Part shown: one piece after another, positions 7,779 through 16,600 of the stretch
Layout: every line of letters starts with the position of its first letter
Position numbering within the stretch: position 1 is the first letter of the stretch
Source: CAVSUR01 sp052143655
GTDB lineage: Bacteria; Actinomycetota; Actinomycetes; Streptosporangiales; Streptosporangiaceae
Assembly (NCBI GenBank): GCA_052143655.1
Contig: JBKQSL010000205.1
Coordinates: 1 to 31,293, forward strand
DNA: 31,293 nt
Direction of reading: 5' to 3'
Notes under the pieces: model-generated
Told to the model about the DNA's origin: nothing
The model's input: the letters and a program-made list of their open reading frames with translations, nothing else
Database searches by the model: none
Made by a program: the position numbers and the translations under genes

Positions 7779-9542
7779 GTGAAAATGAGGCGATTGAGGC
7801 TTGGTGCCGGCGACTCGGGGACGCTCTTTGGGCGTGCGTCGCGAGCGCTCGGCTGGAGTTTCCTCAGCACCGCGCTCAGCAGGTTCGGCCTTCTGGGCTT
7901 CGGAATTCTCCTGGCCCGGCTGCTGGGCCCACATCAGTTCGGGGCGGCCGCGGTTGGATTCGTAGCGCTCATCGCCGGGCTGAGCTTCAACGACCTCGGC
8001 GTGAGCCTGGCGATCGTGCGATGGCCGAAGGAACCCGATGAAATTGTTCCGACTGTACTGACCATCACCGTCGTCTCAAGTCTGCTGCTCTACGTCGGCC
8101 TGTTCTTCAGCGCTCCGGCGTTCTCGGCCGCGCTGGGTGCTCCTGCGGCCACTTCCGTCGTCCGTCTTATCGACGTCGGAGTAATGATCGACGGGGTAGT
8201 GGGCGTGCCCGCCGCGCTGCTCCAGCGCTACTTCCGCCAGGACCGTAAGCTCATCGCGGACCAGGTTCACTCATGGCTGAGCGCGGTGGTTTCCGTCTCT
8301 CTTGCGCTGGCAGGTTTCGGCGCGATGAGCATTGCGATCGGCTCGGTAGCGGGCACGTTGGCCGGCGGCTCGCTCATCGTGCGGTTCTCTCCGCTACGGC
8401 TCCGCTTCGGATTCAGCATCAGCAAAGCCAGGGAACTCCTGAGGTTCGGGATCCCCCTGGCAGGATCAAGCCTGATCGTCTTCTTCATCGCCAACGTCGA
8501 CAACCTCGTGGTCGGGCATGTGCTCGGCGCGACGGCACTCGGCTTCTACACCCTGGCGTGGAATCTGGCGAGCTGGCCGGTCACCATGTTCTCCCAGCCA
8601 GTGCGCGCCGTGGCCCCCGCTCTGTTCTCCCGGCTACAGCAAGATCCGGCGGCCCTGCGCAAGGGCTTTGTCTCAGCCGCGGGCTTGCTCGGATCCATCA
8701 CCCTGCCGGTGTGCCTGCTCATCGCCGGATCGGCGGTACCGCTTGTCGGCTTCCTCTACGGTGACCGTTGGCTGCCGGCTAGCGCGGCACTGGCATGGCT
8801 GGCGCTGCTCGGCGCGCTACGAGTATTTTTCGAGCTCTCATACGACTTCTTCGTGGTGCTTGCCAGGTCCCGGCTCGTCCTGATGATCCAGATCGCCTGG
8901 CTACTGGTGCTTGTGCCAGGTCTCGTTGCGGGGGCCCGGCTCAGCGGCATTCGCGGAGTGGCGATCGCAGGCCTGGCAGCAGCCGGCCTTGTGGTACTCC
9001 CCTGGTATCTGATCGAACTTAGTCGGGTCGGTATCCGGATCCGGTCTCTGGCCAGCGTCTTGTGGCTTCCGCTGGCCGTCGCGGCGGGCGTCGGCGGAAT
9101 CGCGCTGGCAGCCGCGGCGGTTATTCCCGGAGATTTTGCAGAATGTGCCGCCGCCGGCATCGTCGCGGCCGTCGCCATTGGCCTGCTGGGCTTGCGCGTG
9201 CGCCCAGTCATCCGCGAGTTCAGGGAGGTCATCGCTAGCAACGATGAAAAGCCCGGCGAACTTGCCCGCAGTGCGCCAGCCAAGGGCCCGAGGCATGCCC
9301 GCACGTCATCTTCTTCGGCAACTGAGGCAGCAGGCCACGGTGCCGAACAGACGGCAGACCCCGACGCTCAGGCTGCGGGCCTGCGCGCTCTTCTCGCCCT
9401 GGCTGTCACCGAGCCGCCAGCGGATCTCGAGATGACGACGCCGCTTCCGGTCTACCGGAATGCCATTCGCTATCCAGCCAACGGCGTTCCCGGCGGCTGG
9501 GCCAGCAGATCCCGGCAACCGGGGGCCGACCACCGGAAGTGA
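7779..9542 (+). CDS. Wzx-like polysaccharide flippase (MOP superfamily)
   Basis: 587 residues. About 12-14 hydrophobic segments fill residues 20-475 in the pattern of the oligosaccharide flippase family (polysaccharide biosynthesis protein, MOP superfamily). Typical segments include LGWSFLSTALSRFGLLGFGILLARLLGP near the N-terminus, LLRFGIPLAGSSLIVFFIANVDNLVVG and YTLAWNLASWPVTMFSQPV. It should flip undecaprenyl-diphosphate-linked repeat units to the outer membrane leaflet. The last ~107 residues form a hydrophilic tail with an odd Ser/Ala/Glu-rich composition. The start is GTG 7779, since a stop lies in frame at 7773-7775; ATG 7785 is an alternative. No clear ribosome binding site precedes either, so a leaderless or weak start is possible. 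Confidence 0.88.
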   Translation: MKMRRLRLGAGDSGTLFGRASRALGWSFLSTALSRFGLLGFGILLARLLGPHQFGAAAVGFVALIAGLSFNDLGVSLAIVRWPKEPDEIVPTVLTITVVSSLLLYVGLFFSAPAFSAALGAPAATSVVRLIDVGVMIDGVVGVPAALLQRYFRQDRKLIADQVHSWLSAVVSVSLALAGFGAMSIAIGSVAGTLAGGSLIVRFSPLRLRFGFSISKARELLRFGIPLAGSSLIVFFIANVDNLVVGHVLGATALGFYTLAWNLASWPVTMFSQPVRAVAPALFSRLQQDPAALRKGFVSAAGLLGSITLPVCLLIAGSAVPLVGFLYGDRWLPASAALAWLALLGALRVFFELSYDFFVVLARSRLVLMIQIAWLLVLVPGLVAGARLSGIRGVAIAGLAAAGLVVLPWYLIELSRVGIRIRSLASVLWLPLAVAAGVGGIALAAAAVIPGDFAECAAAGIVAAVAIGLLGLRVRPVIREFREVIASNDEKPGELARSAPAKGPRHARTSSSSATEAAGHGAEQTADPDAQAAGLRALLALAVTEPPADLEMTTPLPVYRNAIRYPANGVPGGWASRSRQPGADHRK

Positions 9543-9647
9543 CGACGGATGGGCTTAGCGCAGTTACTGGCGTGCGCCCGCATCACGGCAGATGAGCTGG
9601 CCGCACGGTAGTGCCCCCCACACAGGTGTTACCGCTCTCACCAGGGC

Positions 9648-9668
9648 TTTACCGCTCGCGCGGGTAAA
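9648..9668. terminator. Possible bidirectional terminator between convergent genes
   Basis: TTTACC and GGTAAA form an inverted repeat around a GC-rich loop in the 175-bp gap between the flippase stop (plus) and the rhamnosyltransferase stop (minus). The T- and A-rich outer arms give short U-like runs in either direction. The assignment rests on position and symmetry only. Confidence 0.35.
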
Positions 9669-9717
9669 CTTGCCCGTCGGCTGCTCGCTCAGCGTGGTCA
9701 GCCCGCCTGCCGAGTAC

Positions 9718-10602
9718 CTACCCCAGCCGCCGCCGTGTCGATGTCCAGGCGAACTTCACCCGATCCAGCCCCCGTTTTCCGCCTACCCTGGCAATCAGCG
9801 CCTTGGTCATTGCGCGCCCGCTGTCGCGGACCGCTCGGCCAGGTACCGATACAAATGCGTCTGCGGCGATCTGGCGCACCGAGGGATCGGGCAGGTCGTC
9901 GAGCAATCCGGGGAATAGCGGGCGGTGCTGCACCGGACGGGTGCGGTGACCCCGCACCCGGTTGCTGACGTTAGCGCCGTGGATCACCTGGAGCCACCCC
10001 GGACTACCCCGCAGAACCAGCGCGGGCATGTGCTCAGGCAACAGATTGTGCCAATCGGCCCAGCACGTGAGCGGCGCGTCCCACGGCTCGCGGACCGAGC
10101 AGAATGCGTTGTACCGGTCAAAATTCCGGTACAGCATGTCCCCGCGGCGGATGAGTCCATCGCCGACATAGACAGCCGTCCGGGCGCCGCGCCGCGCTGC
10201 GCCCTGGACCCGGGCCACGAAGTCGGCGGCGAGACCGTCATCATTGTCAAGATTCGTGGTGAGAAGCTCCGCGCCGGGCTGGTGCCCGACAACGTTTCGT
10301 ATATCGCCGAGCAGGTCCCCGGCTGGGACCTCCGCCCGGAGACATGGCCGGAAATGCCCCTGTCGCTCATGGCCGCCCACCCAGTTCAGCAACCATTCAG
10401 GGCTCTGCGGATCGAAGTAGATGATCCACGAGAAACGGCGGCATGTCTGCGCCAGAACCGAGGGCAAGCAGTATCGCTCGAATAGCTCGACCCGGTTTCT
10501 CAGCCAGTTCTCCTGCGCACGCACGAGGCTCTCGTGCCCCTGCGACGGGAGGTTGAAGCGGGTAAGCAGGATGTGGTCGATATCAGCCCGCATCTTCGTC
10601 AC
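9718..10602 (-). CDS. Putative rhamnosyltransferase
   Basis: 294 residues, matching the 'putative rhamnosyl transferase' family: ILLTRFNLPSQ near the start, NWLRNRVELFERYCLPSVLAQT (32-53), FSWIIYFDPQSPEWL (57-71) and the acidic donor/metal motif TNLDNDDG (116-123). The dTDP-L-rhamnose genes a few kilobases away support a rhamnose donor, though acceptor and linkage are unknown. It acts in the cytoplasm on the growing repeat unit or on another surface glycan. The GTG start at 10602 overlaps the TGA of the upstream glycosidase-like lipoprotein gene (GTGA), so the two are almost certainly translationally coupled. Confidence 0.85.
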   Translation of the reverse strand: MTKMRADIDHILLTRFNLPSQGHESLVRAQENWLRNRVELFERYCLPSVLAQTCRRFSWIIYFDPQSPEWLLNWVGGHERQGHFRPCLRAEVPAGDLLGDIRNVVGHQPGAELLTTNLDNDDGLAADFVARVQGAARRGARTAVYVGDGLIRRGDMLYRNFDRYNAFCSVREPWDAPLTCWADWHNLLPEHMPALVLRGSPGWLQVIHGANVSNRVRGHRTRPVQHRPLFPGLLDDLPDPSVRQIAADAFVSVPGRAVRDSGRAMTKALIARVGGKRGLDRVKFAWTSTRRRLG

Positions 10603-11927
10603 CCGCCGCCAGCGGCGGCCGAGAGGGGGACGCGGTAGATATGATAACTGTACTCTGCGGCGAAGTTATCCTGGAAACGATCATTTCTGACCGGCAGCCA
10701 ACGGTGCTCGAAAAGCACCTGCACACGCTTGCCGTTAACGCCAGGAGGAAGCGTGAACTGGCGCTTCCCTGGGGAGCTGGAGCCGTTCACCATCGCAAAG
10801 ATATACGCGCTCCCATGATAAACCTTGAGCATCGTGTCGAGGCCTGATCCGAATCTCCATACATAGGACTGCGTGTTGAGAACACGGGCAAGGGCGTGAA
10901 TCTGATTATTGACGACTCCTGCCGCCGCCACCTGCGCTGCACCGCAGAAGCCGGGCTGATACTGGGATTGCCGGATTATGTTGCTCCCTTGGCAGGGACC
11001 ATTGAGGCTCTGGTTGAAATATACAATCCCGCGAGCCTCGTTGATGATTGAATTCATGACCGCACCGCGAAGCTCGGCCGGCCTGATATTGGCCACGAAA
11101 GGCCCGCCGCCGGGACCGCCGTTGAGGATCTCGGCAAACGCCCAGACGGCCTGGCTTTTCCTGCCCGCCGCGACGAGCTGCCGCAGCGCATCGACCATTG
11201 CCCCGTAGCTCGAAGCCGTCCGGCAGGTCGCCCGCCGGATCGGGACGATAAATTCTGGGAGGTAGGGTTTATTGCTGCAGAAGGGGATAGTATACCAGTA
11301 CATGTCGAGCGACACCACGTTGGTGAAGTCATTGACGAAAGCCTTGGCGTCGGAGGGTTTCATGTAGCGGCTCACGACCGACGACGAGAAGTTCGCCCAG
11401 ACGAAGCGGTTCGATGGCAGCTTCTTCCGGAGTGACCTGAGATAGGCCAATCCCGCCGACGGCGGGCTGTACCCGTCGGCTTCGTCAGCCAGAAAATACC
11501 CCACCCAGTTCTTTACACCATGGGCAGGCATATCGTTGAGCCGGTCGCCGATCAGATACACGTGGTTGTGGACGAAGAGCTGGTACGGCGTAGCCGTATC
11601 CACGCCCATATAGGTATTGAAACCATGGGCTTTGTCATACCGAACCTCGGAATTACTGCTAATGCCATCGAACCAGCTCACAATGGGAAAGAACGCTGGA
11701 TTAGTCCAGCCGCTGGCCGCCGTCGCCGGCCACCGCGCCCAGTACCGGGGACCGCCATCCCACGGCACACGGCGCAGCGCCGACAGCGAGGACACCGGCG
11801 CCGGGGCGCCTATCACGCATCCCGACAGAGCGAGCGCGCAGCTTACCGCCGCCGCAGCGACGATATGGATCCAGTGAATCATCGCCGAGCGCCCGGACCT
11901 GCGCTTACCTGCCAACCATCCCATCAC
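10599..11927 (-). CDS. Glycosidase-like lipoprotein of the polysaccharide locus
   Basis: 442 residues. A hydrophobic signal ends in the lipobox LSGC (about 34-37), so the mature protein should be lipid-anchored outside the membrane. The body reads like a (beta/alpha)8 glycosidase: an acidic strand end NWVGYFLADEADGYSP, then RFVWANFSSS, VVSLDMYWYTIPF, QAVWAFAEILNGG and GIVYFNQSLNG, followed by a beta-sandwich-like C-terminus (YIFAMVNGSSSPGKRQFTLPPG). Glu and Asp in ADEAD are candidate catalytic residues by position; I cannot name a GH family. GTG 11927 and ATG 11924 both follow GGGAGG at good spacing. It forms a two-gene operon with the rhamnosyltransferase, which suggests a polymer-editing or anchoring role. 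A binding protein without catalysis remains possible. Confidence 0.75.
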   Translation of the reverse strand: MMGWLAGKRRSGRSAMIHWIHIVAAAAVSCALALSGCVIGAPAPVSSLSALRRVPWDGGPRYWARWPATAASGWTNPAFFPIVSWFDGISSNSEVRYDKAHGFNTYMGVDTATPYQLFVHNHVYLIGDRLNDMPAHGVKNWVGYFLADEADGYSPPSAGLAYLRSLRKKLPSNRFVWANFSSSVVSRYMKPSDAKAFVNDFTNVVSLDMYWYTIPFCSNKPYLPEFIVPIRRATCRTASSYGAMVDALRQLVAAGRKSQAVWAFAEILNGGPGGGPFVANIRPAELRGAVMNSIINEARGIVYFNQSLNGPCQGSNIIRQSQYQPGFCGAAQVAAAGVVNNQIHALARVLNTQSYVWRFGSGLDTMLKVYHGSAYIFAMVNGSSSPGKRQFTLPPGVNGKRVQVLFEHRWLPVRNDRFQDNFAAEYSYHIYRVPLSAAAGGG

Positions 11928-12475
11928 CAGTACCTCCCGCCCGGCGCAACCGCGTACCGCGGACTGCCCGGCCGACGCTTATCTAGTAACCGCATGAGCC
12001 CGCACCCGGCCAGAGCCGGGCATGCCTGGCCTGTCCGTGTCGAGCACCATGGTCGATGACAAGCATCCCATACCGTGATCATTCATGCCGACAGGATAGT
12101 ATTTAAGTTCGGCTGACGTGCGTGGGTTGCGGTTGTTGGCAGCCCGCGTCACCACGATGGCTGATCCCGCCGCTGCCGAGAACGTCCGCGTATCGGAACA
12201 CTGAGCAAATCGGAGGTTCCGGGACGCTGCATTCCATAAGATGGTCGGCAGGAAGGGGAGTAAATGTGTCGGCAGCCAGCTAGCTTCTCGCATGAATTCA
12301 AAGACGGGCGGCCGGAGGATCAGCGCCGCGGCAGACCCAGACGGGCGCATGGAACCAGGCAGGCCCTCGGTGCCCGCTTCATGACGACCCGGGAAGCCGC
12401 AGGTCAGCCGACACCGCCGCCGGTCCGGCTAGCACCTTGCGCGGCACTGTCAGCGCCTGCCCCCGGGGAGGCACT
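11928..12475. other. Gene-free region between divergent genes
   Basis: This 548-bp stretch separates the minus-strand lipoprotein/rhamnosyltransferase pair from the plus-strand GT2, so it must hold both promoters. A near-palindrome GCCGGGCATGCCTGGC lies at 12015-12030, flanked by GGCC/GGCC. An AT-richer part around 12075-12120 (TAGTATTTAAG) is the likeliest core promoter area, but I could not fit -35/-10 pairs with confidence. Open frames across it have no recognisable product. Confidence 0.4.
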
Positions 12476-13474
12476 ATGACGGCCGGGGCGGCACGGCCGT
12501 CGGATAGCCGGAGCGAGCCAGAGAGCAGCCAACCAGAGAACGTGGCCCAGGCTCCGTGCACCGCCGTCATCGTCACCTACCAGAGTGCCGGGCATATCGG
12601 CGTGCTGCTGGAGGCGCTCCAAGCCGAGCGCCAAACCGGCCTCGACCTTGATGTCATAGTCGTCGACAACGCGTCGACCGACGGCACGCCTCAGATCGTG
12701 GCGCAGTTCGGCTGGGTCACGCTCGTGGCATCCGGAGGCAATTACGGATACGCCGCGGGCGTGAACATCGGGAGCCGGCTGGTCTCCGCCGAACGGGCAG
12801 TGCTTGTCCTGAACCCTGACCTAGTGCTTGGACCCGGAACGCTTGCCCTGCTGCTCGGCGCTCTCCAGCAACCCCCTGTCGGCGTTGTCGTCCCTCGGAT
12901 CGAGAACGCCGACGGCTCGCTCTGCCCGTCTCTGCGGAATGAGCCGTCCGTCGGCCGGGCACTCGTCGACGCCGTGCTGGGCGACTGCGCTGCCCGGCTG
13001 CCTCGCGGCTGGAGCGGGATGATCTGGGACCCGCAAGCCTACGACAGAGTGCAGTTCCCGGACTGGGCCACTGGTGCTGCACTGCTGGTATCCAGCGCAT
13101 GTCGCCGGGCCGTGGGCGATTGGGATGAGCGCTATTTCCTTTACAGCGAGGAGGTGGATTTCCTGCGCCGCGTACGCGCGGCAGGACTTCGCGTGCGCTA
13201 TGAGCCCTCAGCCGTCGTCCAGCACGCCAGGGCCGGCTCGGGGACGTCGGACAGCCACTACGCACTGTACACAATGAATCTGGTCCGGTACTACCGGCGG
13301 TATCACGCCAGCTTGACGTCTGGCCTGTTTGCCGCCGTGATCGCCCTGCATCAGTTGCTGCGCTGTCGGCGCCCCGCCCCTCGGCTCGCCCTACGCGCGC
13401 TGCTGTCGCCGGCTGTTCGCTCAACACTCCCGAAATCGACATCACCGCCCGCTGCGCTGCGCGAGCCCGGCTGA
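12476..13474 (+). CDS. Family 2 glycosyltransferase, WbbL/rhamnosyltransferase-like
   Basis: 332 residues. A disordered N-terminus of ~25 residues precedes a GT2 domain: APCTAVIVTYQSAGHIGVLL, VVDNASTDGT (62-71), SGGNYGYAAGVNIG (about 87-99) and LVLNPDLVLG, whose NPD is typical of the WbbL-like branch. FLYSEEVDFLRRVRAAG supplies the acceptor-side acidic motif. These features suggest transfer of rhamnose or a related deoxysugar to a lipid-linked acceptor. ATG 12476 has GGGGAGG 4 nt upstream; an earlier in-frame TTG at 12437 lacks such a site. The 3' end overlaps the convergent polymerase gene by 124 bp, which is unusual. The arginine-rich last ~40 residues are probably not part of the catalytic fold. 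Confidence 0.87.
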   Translation: MTAGAARPSDSRSEPESSQPENVAQAPCTAVIVTYQSAGHIGVLLEALQAERQTGLDLDVIVVDNASTDGTPQIVAQFGWVTLVASGGNYGYAAGVNIGSRLVSAERAVLVLNPDLVLGPGTLALLLGALQQPPVGVVVPRIENADGSLCPSLRNEPSVGRALVDAVLGDCAARLPRGWSGMIWDPQAYDRVQFPDWATGAALLVSSACRRAVGDWDERYFLYSEEVDFLRRVRAAGLRVRYEPSAVVQHARAGSGTSDSHYALYTMNLVRYYRRYHASLTSGLFAAVIALHQLLRCRRPAPRLALRALLSPAVRSTLPKSTSPPAALREPG

Positions 13475-15567
13475 GGCCTGAGGTTCTGCCATCTACGGCT
13501 GAGCCAGTCTGACATGGCGGCGCCCGGCACGCGCCTGCCAGCGCGCCGGTCAATCATGACGACGAGAGTCAGCGTCAAGATCATGCCCAGCGCGAGTGCG
13601 GTAAAGCCAGCCCGGGAGCGGCTGCCCCGCATGTAGAGCACCGGAGGAGCGGGGGGGCTCATGCCAACGCTGATCAAATGGCCCGGCGGAGCGCCTGCAG
13701 CGAGCTGATCCTGCCGCAGGACCGACCGGACCTTCACGACAGTCGCCAGCATCTCAGCCTGTGCATCCTGCGGTGTACCGCTGATGACCTCGACATCCAG
13801 TTCGTTCTGATCGAAGTTGGTAGCCCACTGCCCGCCCTCGTTGGGCAGCCGGACCCAGACGCCGCTGCGCAGGCTGCTGCTCGCAATCGTCGCCGCTGGC
13901 GACAATGCCAGCGGCCCCTGCTCGTTCAGCTGGGCGCTGACCAGGCCCGCTACCGAGACCAAGCTGCTGGACATAGCCTCCAGCCCGCCGCTCTGCGGGC
14001 TATGCACCACCTTGGGCGCCACGAACACCACGGCCGCGTCCTCGTAGTAAACACCGGGTGCCTTGGCAGCGGCGTAGGAGCCGGCCAGGGTAATAAGGAT
14101 CCCCGCGGCGGCAAATGGCCACCGCCGCCGGACAGCGCTGGCAAGGCTCCAGACCGTGATCCCGCTGGCTTGTCGGCGGGATCGCTGGTTCGACGACGCA
14201 GGGAAGGCCGCAGCAGCGGGCACGCCGCCGGGGTTGGTCAGGGCATCGTCAAGGGTCAGCCGCCACAGCGCGCCTGCGCAGCCGAACATCAAGAAGAGCA
14301 TCGACGGAACGAGCGGGAAGCTCCATGCGTCAAAGGTGGCGAAGCTGACGATGCCGGCCGCGATGGCCGCGGCAAGCGCAGGCCCCAGTCTCGACATTGC
14401 AAGCGCGCCATCTCCTGCCGCCGCTACCGGAGTGGGCACCCGCCAGGCGGTGATGCCGGCGACCGCGAACAGCAGGAGCATGCAGACGACGCCGAAAACG
14501 CCGATCTCGATCAGCGAGCCAAGTAGCTGATTGTCGAGAATCCGGTACTCCGGCAAGAAAGTACCCATGCCGCGCCCGAACAGCGGAGCCCGGGCGATGA
14601 ACGACCAGGCGAGTGAATAGCTATCCGTCCGTGACCTGGTGCTGGGATCGTTCTGGATCCCGGTGAAAAGATCGAGGACGGTCCGGAAGAATCCGGGTAT
14701 GACGAAGGTCAGGGCTGCCAGCAGAACAGGCGCGGCAAGATAGACCGAGCGACGCAGGCGAGATGGCCACGACACGAGGAGCAAGACGAGACCGACCGCA
14801 GTGCAGATGATGGCAGTCCGAGTGATCGACAGCGAAACCGCAAGGGCCATGGCCACCACTGGAAACCATCGGGCGAACAGCCTCCGCCGCCCGGCGTCGG
14901 CCACGGCGTAGTGAAGGGCGATGGGAAGAAGCATGGCCAGAATGACGCCGTACTCGATCGGGTGGATCGCCGTCCCCTGCGGCCGGTCGAAGCTTCCCCT
15001 GGCGACGAGCGCCGGGTCCACCCCAGTATTCGACAGGCCGGGAAGCTGCAGGTACTGAAGAAAGGTCTGCCCCGCTAGCAACTGCACGAGGCCGAGGACG
15101 CCTTCCAGCCCGCCCAGGAGCGTGAGGCGCCGAAGCAGGGTATCGAGCTTGGCCCGGGACGTGAGCCCGTCCATCACTACCAGCATGACGCCGGTCCAGG
15201 CGATGACATTGAGCAGGGCCCGGTCGGCGGCCAGCTGTTCGCTCGAGCTAATCGGCCTGACCGCCGCCGCCAGATAGCTGACCAGCACGGCAACGAAGAA
15301 GGCAAGCGCATAACGCTTGAGCGGCTGCCGGACGCGGGATGCTGGCCAGGGCCGCCCGAGCCAGCTCGCCAGCCACCACAGCGCGATGCCCAAGCCGATT
15401 AGCTCCGCTGGCTGCCCGGCACCACCGAGCGCGCCGATTACATACTGCGACGGAAGGGCTACCCGGATCACCGCGTAGATGGTCAGCGCTGACAGGATGT
15501 CAAACGACCAGGAATTACCTTCAAGTTCCCCTGAGGCTCGTGATGGCAGGTTCGCTAGAGCTGTCAT
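13351..15567 (-). CDS. Wzy-like polysaccharide polymerase fused to a Wzz-like copolymerase domain
   Basis: 738 residues. Residues about 25-440 are a polytopic membrane protein with O-antigen ligase/polymerase (Wzy_C) signatures: GTAIHPIEYGVILAMLLPIAL, SLSITRTAIICTAVGL, SRTDSYSLAWSFIARAPLFGRGMGTF and DNQLLGSLIEIGVFG. After a linker (445-470), a second module begins with SLASAVRRRWPFAAAGILITLAGS, continues as an extracytoplasmic domain (510-640) and closes with a hydrophobic segment FTALALGMILTLTLVVMIDRR. This is the two-span layout of Wzz/chain-length determinants, matching the neighbouring stand-alone protein. The predicted role is joining repeat units outside the membrane with built-in length control. 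ATG 15567 overlaps the upstream TGA (ATGA). No kinase motif is present in the ~60-residue charged tail. Confidence 0.85.
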   Translation of the reverse strand: MTALANLPSRASGELEGNSWSFDILSALTIYAVIRVALPSQYVIGALGGAGQPAELIGLGIALWWLASWLGRPWPASRVRQPLKRYALAFFVAVLVSYLAAAVRPISSSEQLAADRALLNVIAWTGVMLVVMDGLTSRAKLDTLLRRLTLLGGLEGVLGLVQLLAGQTFLQYLQLPGLSNTGVDPALVARGSFDRPQGTAIHPIEYGVILAMLLPIALHYAVADAGRRRLFARWFPVVAMALAVSLSITRTAIICTAVGLVLLLVSWPSRLRRSVYLAAPVLLAALTFVIPGFFRTVLDLFTGIQNDPSTRSRTDSYSLAWSFIARAPLFGRGMGTFLPEYRILDNQLLGSLIEIGVFGVVCMLLLFAVAGITAWRVPTPVAAAGDGALAMSRLGPALAAAIAAGIVSFATFDAWSFPLVPSMLFLMFGCAGALWRLTLDDALTNPGGVPAAAAFPASSNQRSRRQASGITVWSLASAVRRRWPFAAAGILITLAGSYAAAKAPGVYYEDAAVVFVAPKVVHSPQSGGLEAMSSSLVSVAGLVSAQLNEQGPLALSPAATIASSSLRSGVWVRLPNEGGQWATNFDQNELDVEVISGTPQDAQAEMLATVVKVRSVLRQDQLAAGAPPGHLISVGMSPPAPPVLYMRGSRSRAGFTALALGMILTLTLVVMIDRRAGRRVPGAAMSDWLSRRWQNLRPQPGSRSAAGGDVDFGSVERTAGDSSARRASRGAGRRQRSN

Positions 15568-16361
15568 TTTGGCGTTTTGCGAACATCTTTGATAATGGGC
15601 TCGCGAATGAGCGTTTCATTATCGTGACCCATATCGGGAAAAGCACCGGCACCCCTCGCCATCCGGGCAGTCCCGTTCGATTCCGGAAATTCCTGCCCGG
15701 TATCCGCGGAGCGGAGATCACCCTGATCATAGGAACCCCGTCCCGGGAATCCTCGTTGCCGCCGCCGAATGCGCCAGGCATCAACGAACGCGACGGCCAG
15801 CAAGGTCAGGACAATCCCGAGTATGAATACAAGAATAACCGCCCGAAGTTGCGTTTTACCGGACCTCGCCGGTAGGCTCGGGCGAGAAATCACCTGCACG
15901 GTTACGAATGCGCTGCTCGCAATGGAGGCCTCCCGCTGAAGCCGGGCTACGGTCAGCGGCGCTTGCCTGGTCAGTGCATCGAGAGCATTGCTTGCCGCGG
16001 CCGGGGTGGATGCTTGCACCTGGAGGATGAGAATCGGGCCGGCGGAAAGGGGATTGGGCTCCACCGTGTATTGCGAGACCCCGGCTTTCGCCAGAGCCTG
16101 CCCGGTGGCCTCGTCCGTCATCGCCAGGGCCACGACAGCGGCCATGCTGTCGAGCCCTGCTAGTCCAAGGTAAGGATTAATCGTGCCGCCGTTGGCCGTG
16201 GTCGGCTTGGGAATCGGCGGGATCAGCGCGATCTGATCGGTCGCGACGTACGAGGCGGGGACCATGACGAAGGCCGCGGCAGTGAGACAGATTGTTACGA
16301 AAAGCCCGGTTACTGCGACCAGCCAGTTTCGGCGCAGCGACTGCCAGCCAAAGAACTGCAT
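15564..16361 (-). CDS. Wzz-like chain-length determinant (polysaccharide copolymerase)
   Basis: About 265 residues. It has an N-terminal span (SLRRNWLVAVTGLFVTICLTAAAFVMVP), an extracytoplasmic domain with YVATDQIALIPP, the repeated Ala-rich helices and LILQVQASTPAAASNALDALT, and a second span (AVILVFILGIVLTLLAVAFVDAWRIRRR). This is the Wzz/GumC-type topology that sets polymer length with Wzy. The cytoplasmic tail (~60 residues) has no Walker motif or Tyr cluster, so it is not a BY-kinase. The start is ATG 16361 with GGGAGAGG upstream; a TTG at 16370 abuts that site and is less likely. It is the promoter-proximal gene of a coupled pair with the polymerase fusion (ATGA overlap at 15564-15567). 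Confidence 0.82.
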   Translation of the reverse strand: MQFFGWQSLRRNWLVAVTGLFVTICLTAAAFVMVPASYVATDQIALIPPIPKPTTANGGTINPYLGLAGLDSMAAVVALAMTDEATGQALAKAGVSQYTVEPNPLSAGPILILQVQASTPAAASNALDALTRQAPLTVARLQREASIASSAFVTVQVISRPSLPARSGKTQLRAVILVFILGIVLTLLAVAFVDAWRIRRRQRGFPGRGSYDQGDLRSADTGQEFPESNGTARMARGAGAFPDMGHDNETLIREPIIKDVRKTPK

Positions 16362-16600
16362 GCGTGCCAACCCTCTCCCGCTCGTAGCCTGTTAGCCCCC
16401 AGGCGACACGGCCGCCACTGTAACCCAACTCAGGATACACCCGGTTTTGTGTCAACGAGACCGGATTGCCGCCCCCGGCGCACTCTTTCTCTGTACGCTG
16501 GGAACTGCGCCGGGTTGCGAGCAGCATGCAGACGGACGGCAGATCGGCCGCTCCGGCGCGGAACCAGATAGCACTGAGCCGTTGGCAGGGGGCTTATACG

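Noticed and set aside
7439..8041. 200-codon plus-strand frame overlapping the flippase start
   Set aside because: Its second half is an out-of-frame reading of the flippase and the first half has no recognisable content.
11979..12350. 123-codon minus-strand frame in the divergent gap
   Set aside because: No homology, no ribosome site and mixed composition; it lies where two divergent promoters are needed.
16466..16600. N-terminal extension of RmlC
   Set aside because: The extra 45 residues are not part of the family, and a good ribosome site precedes ATG 16601.
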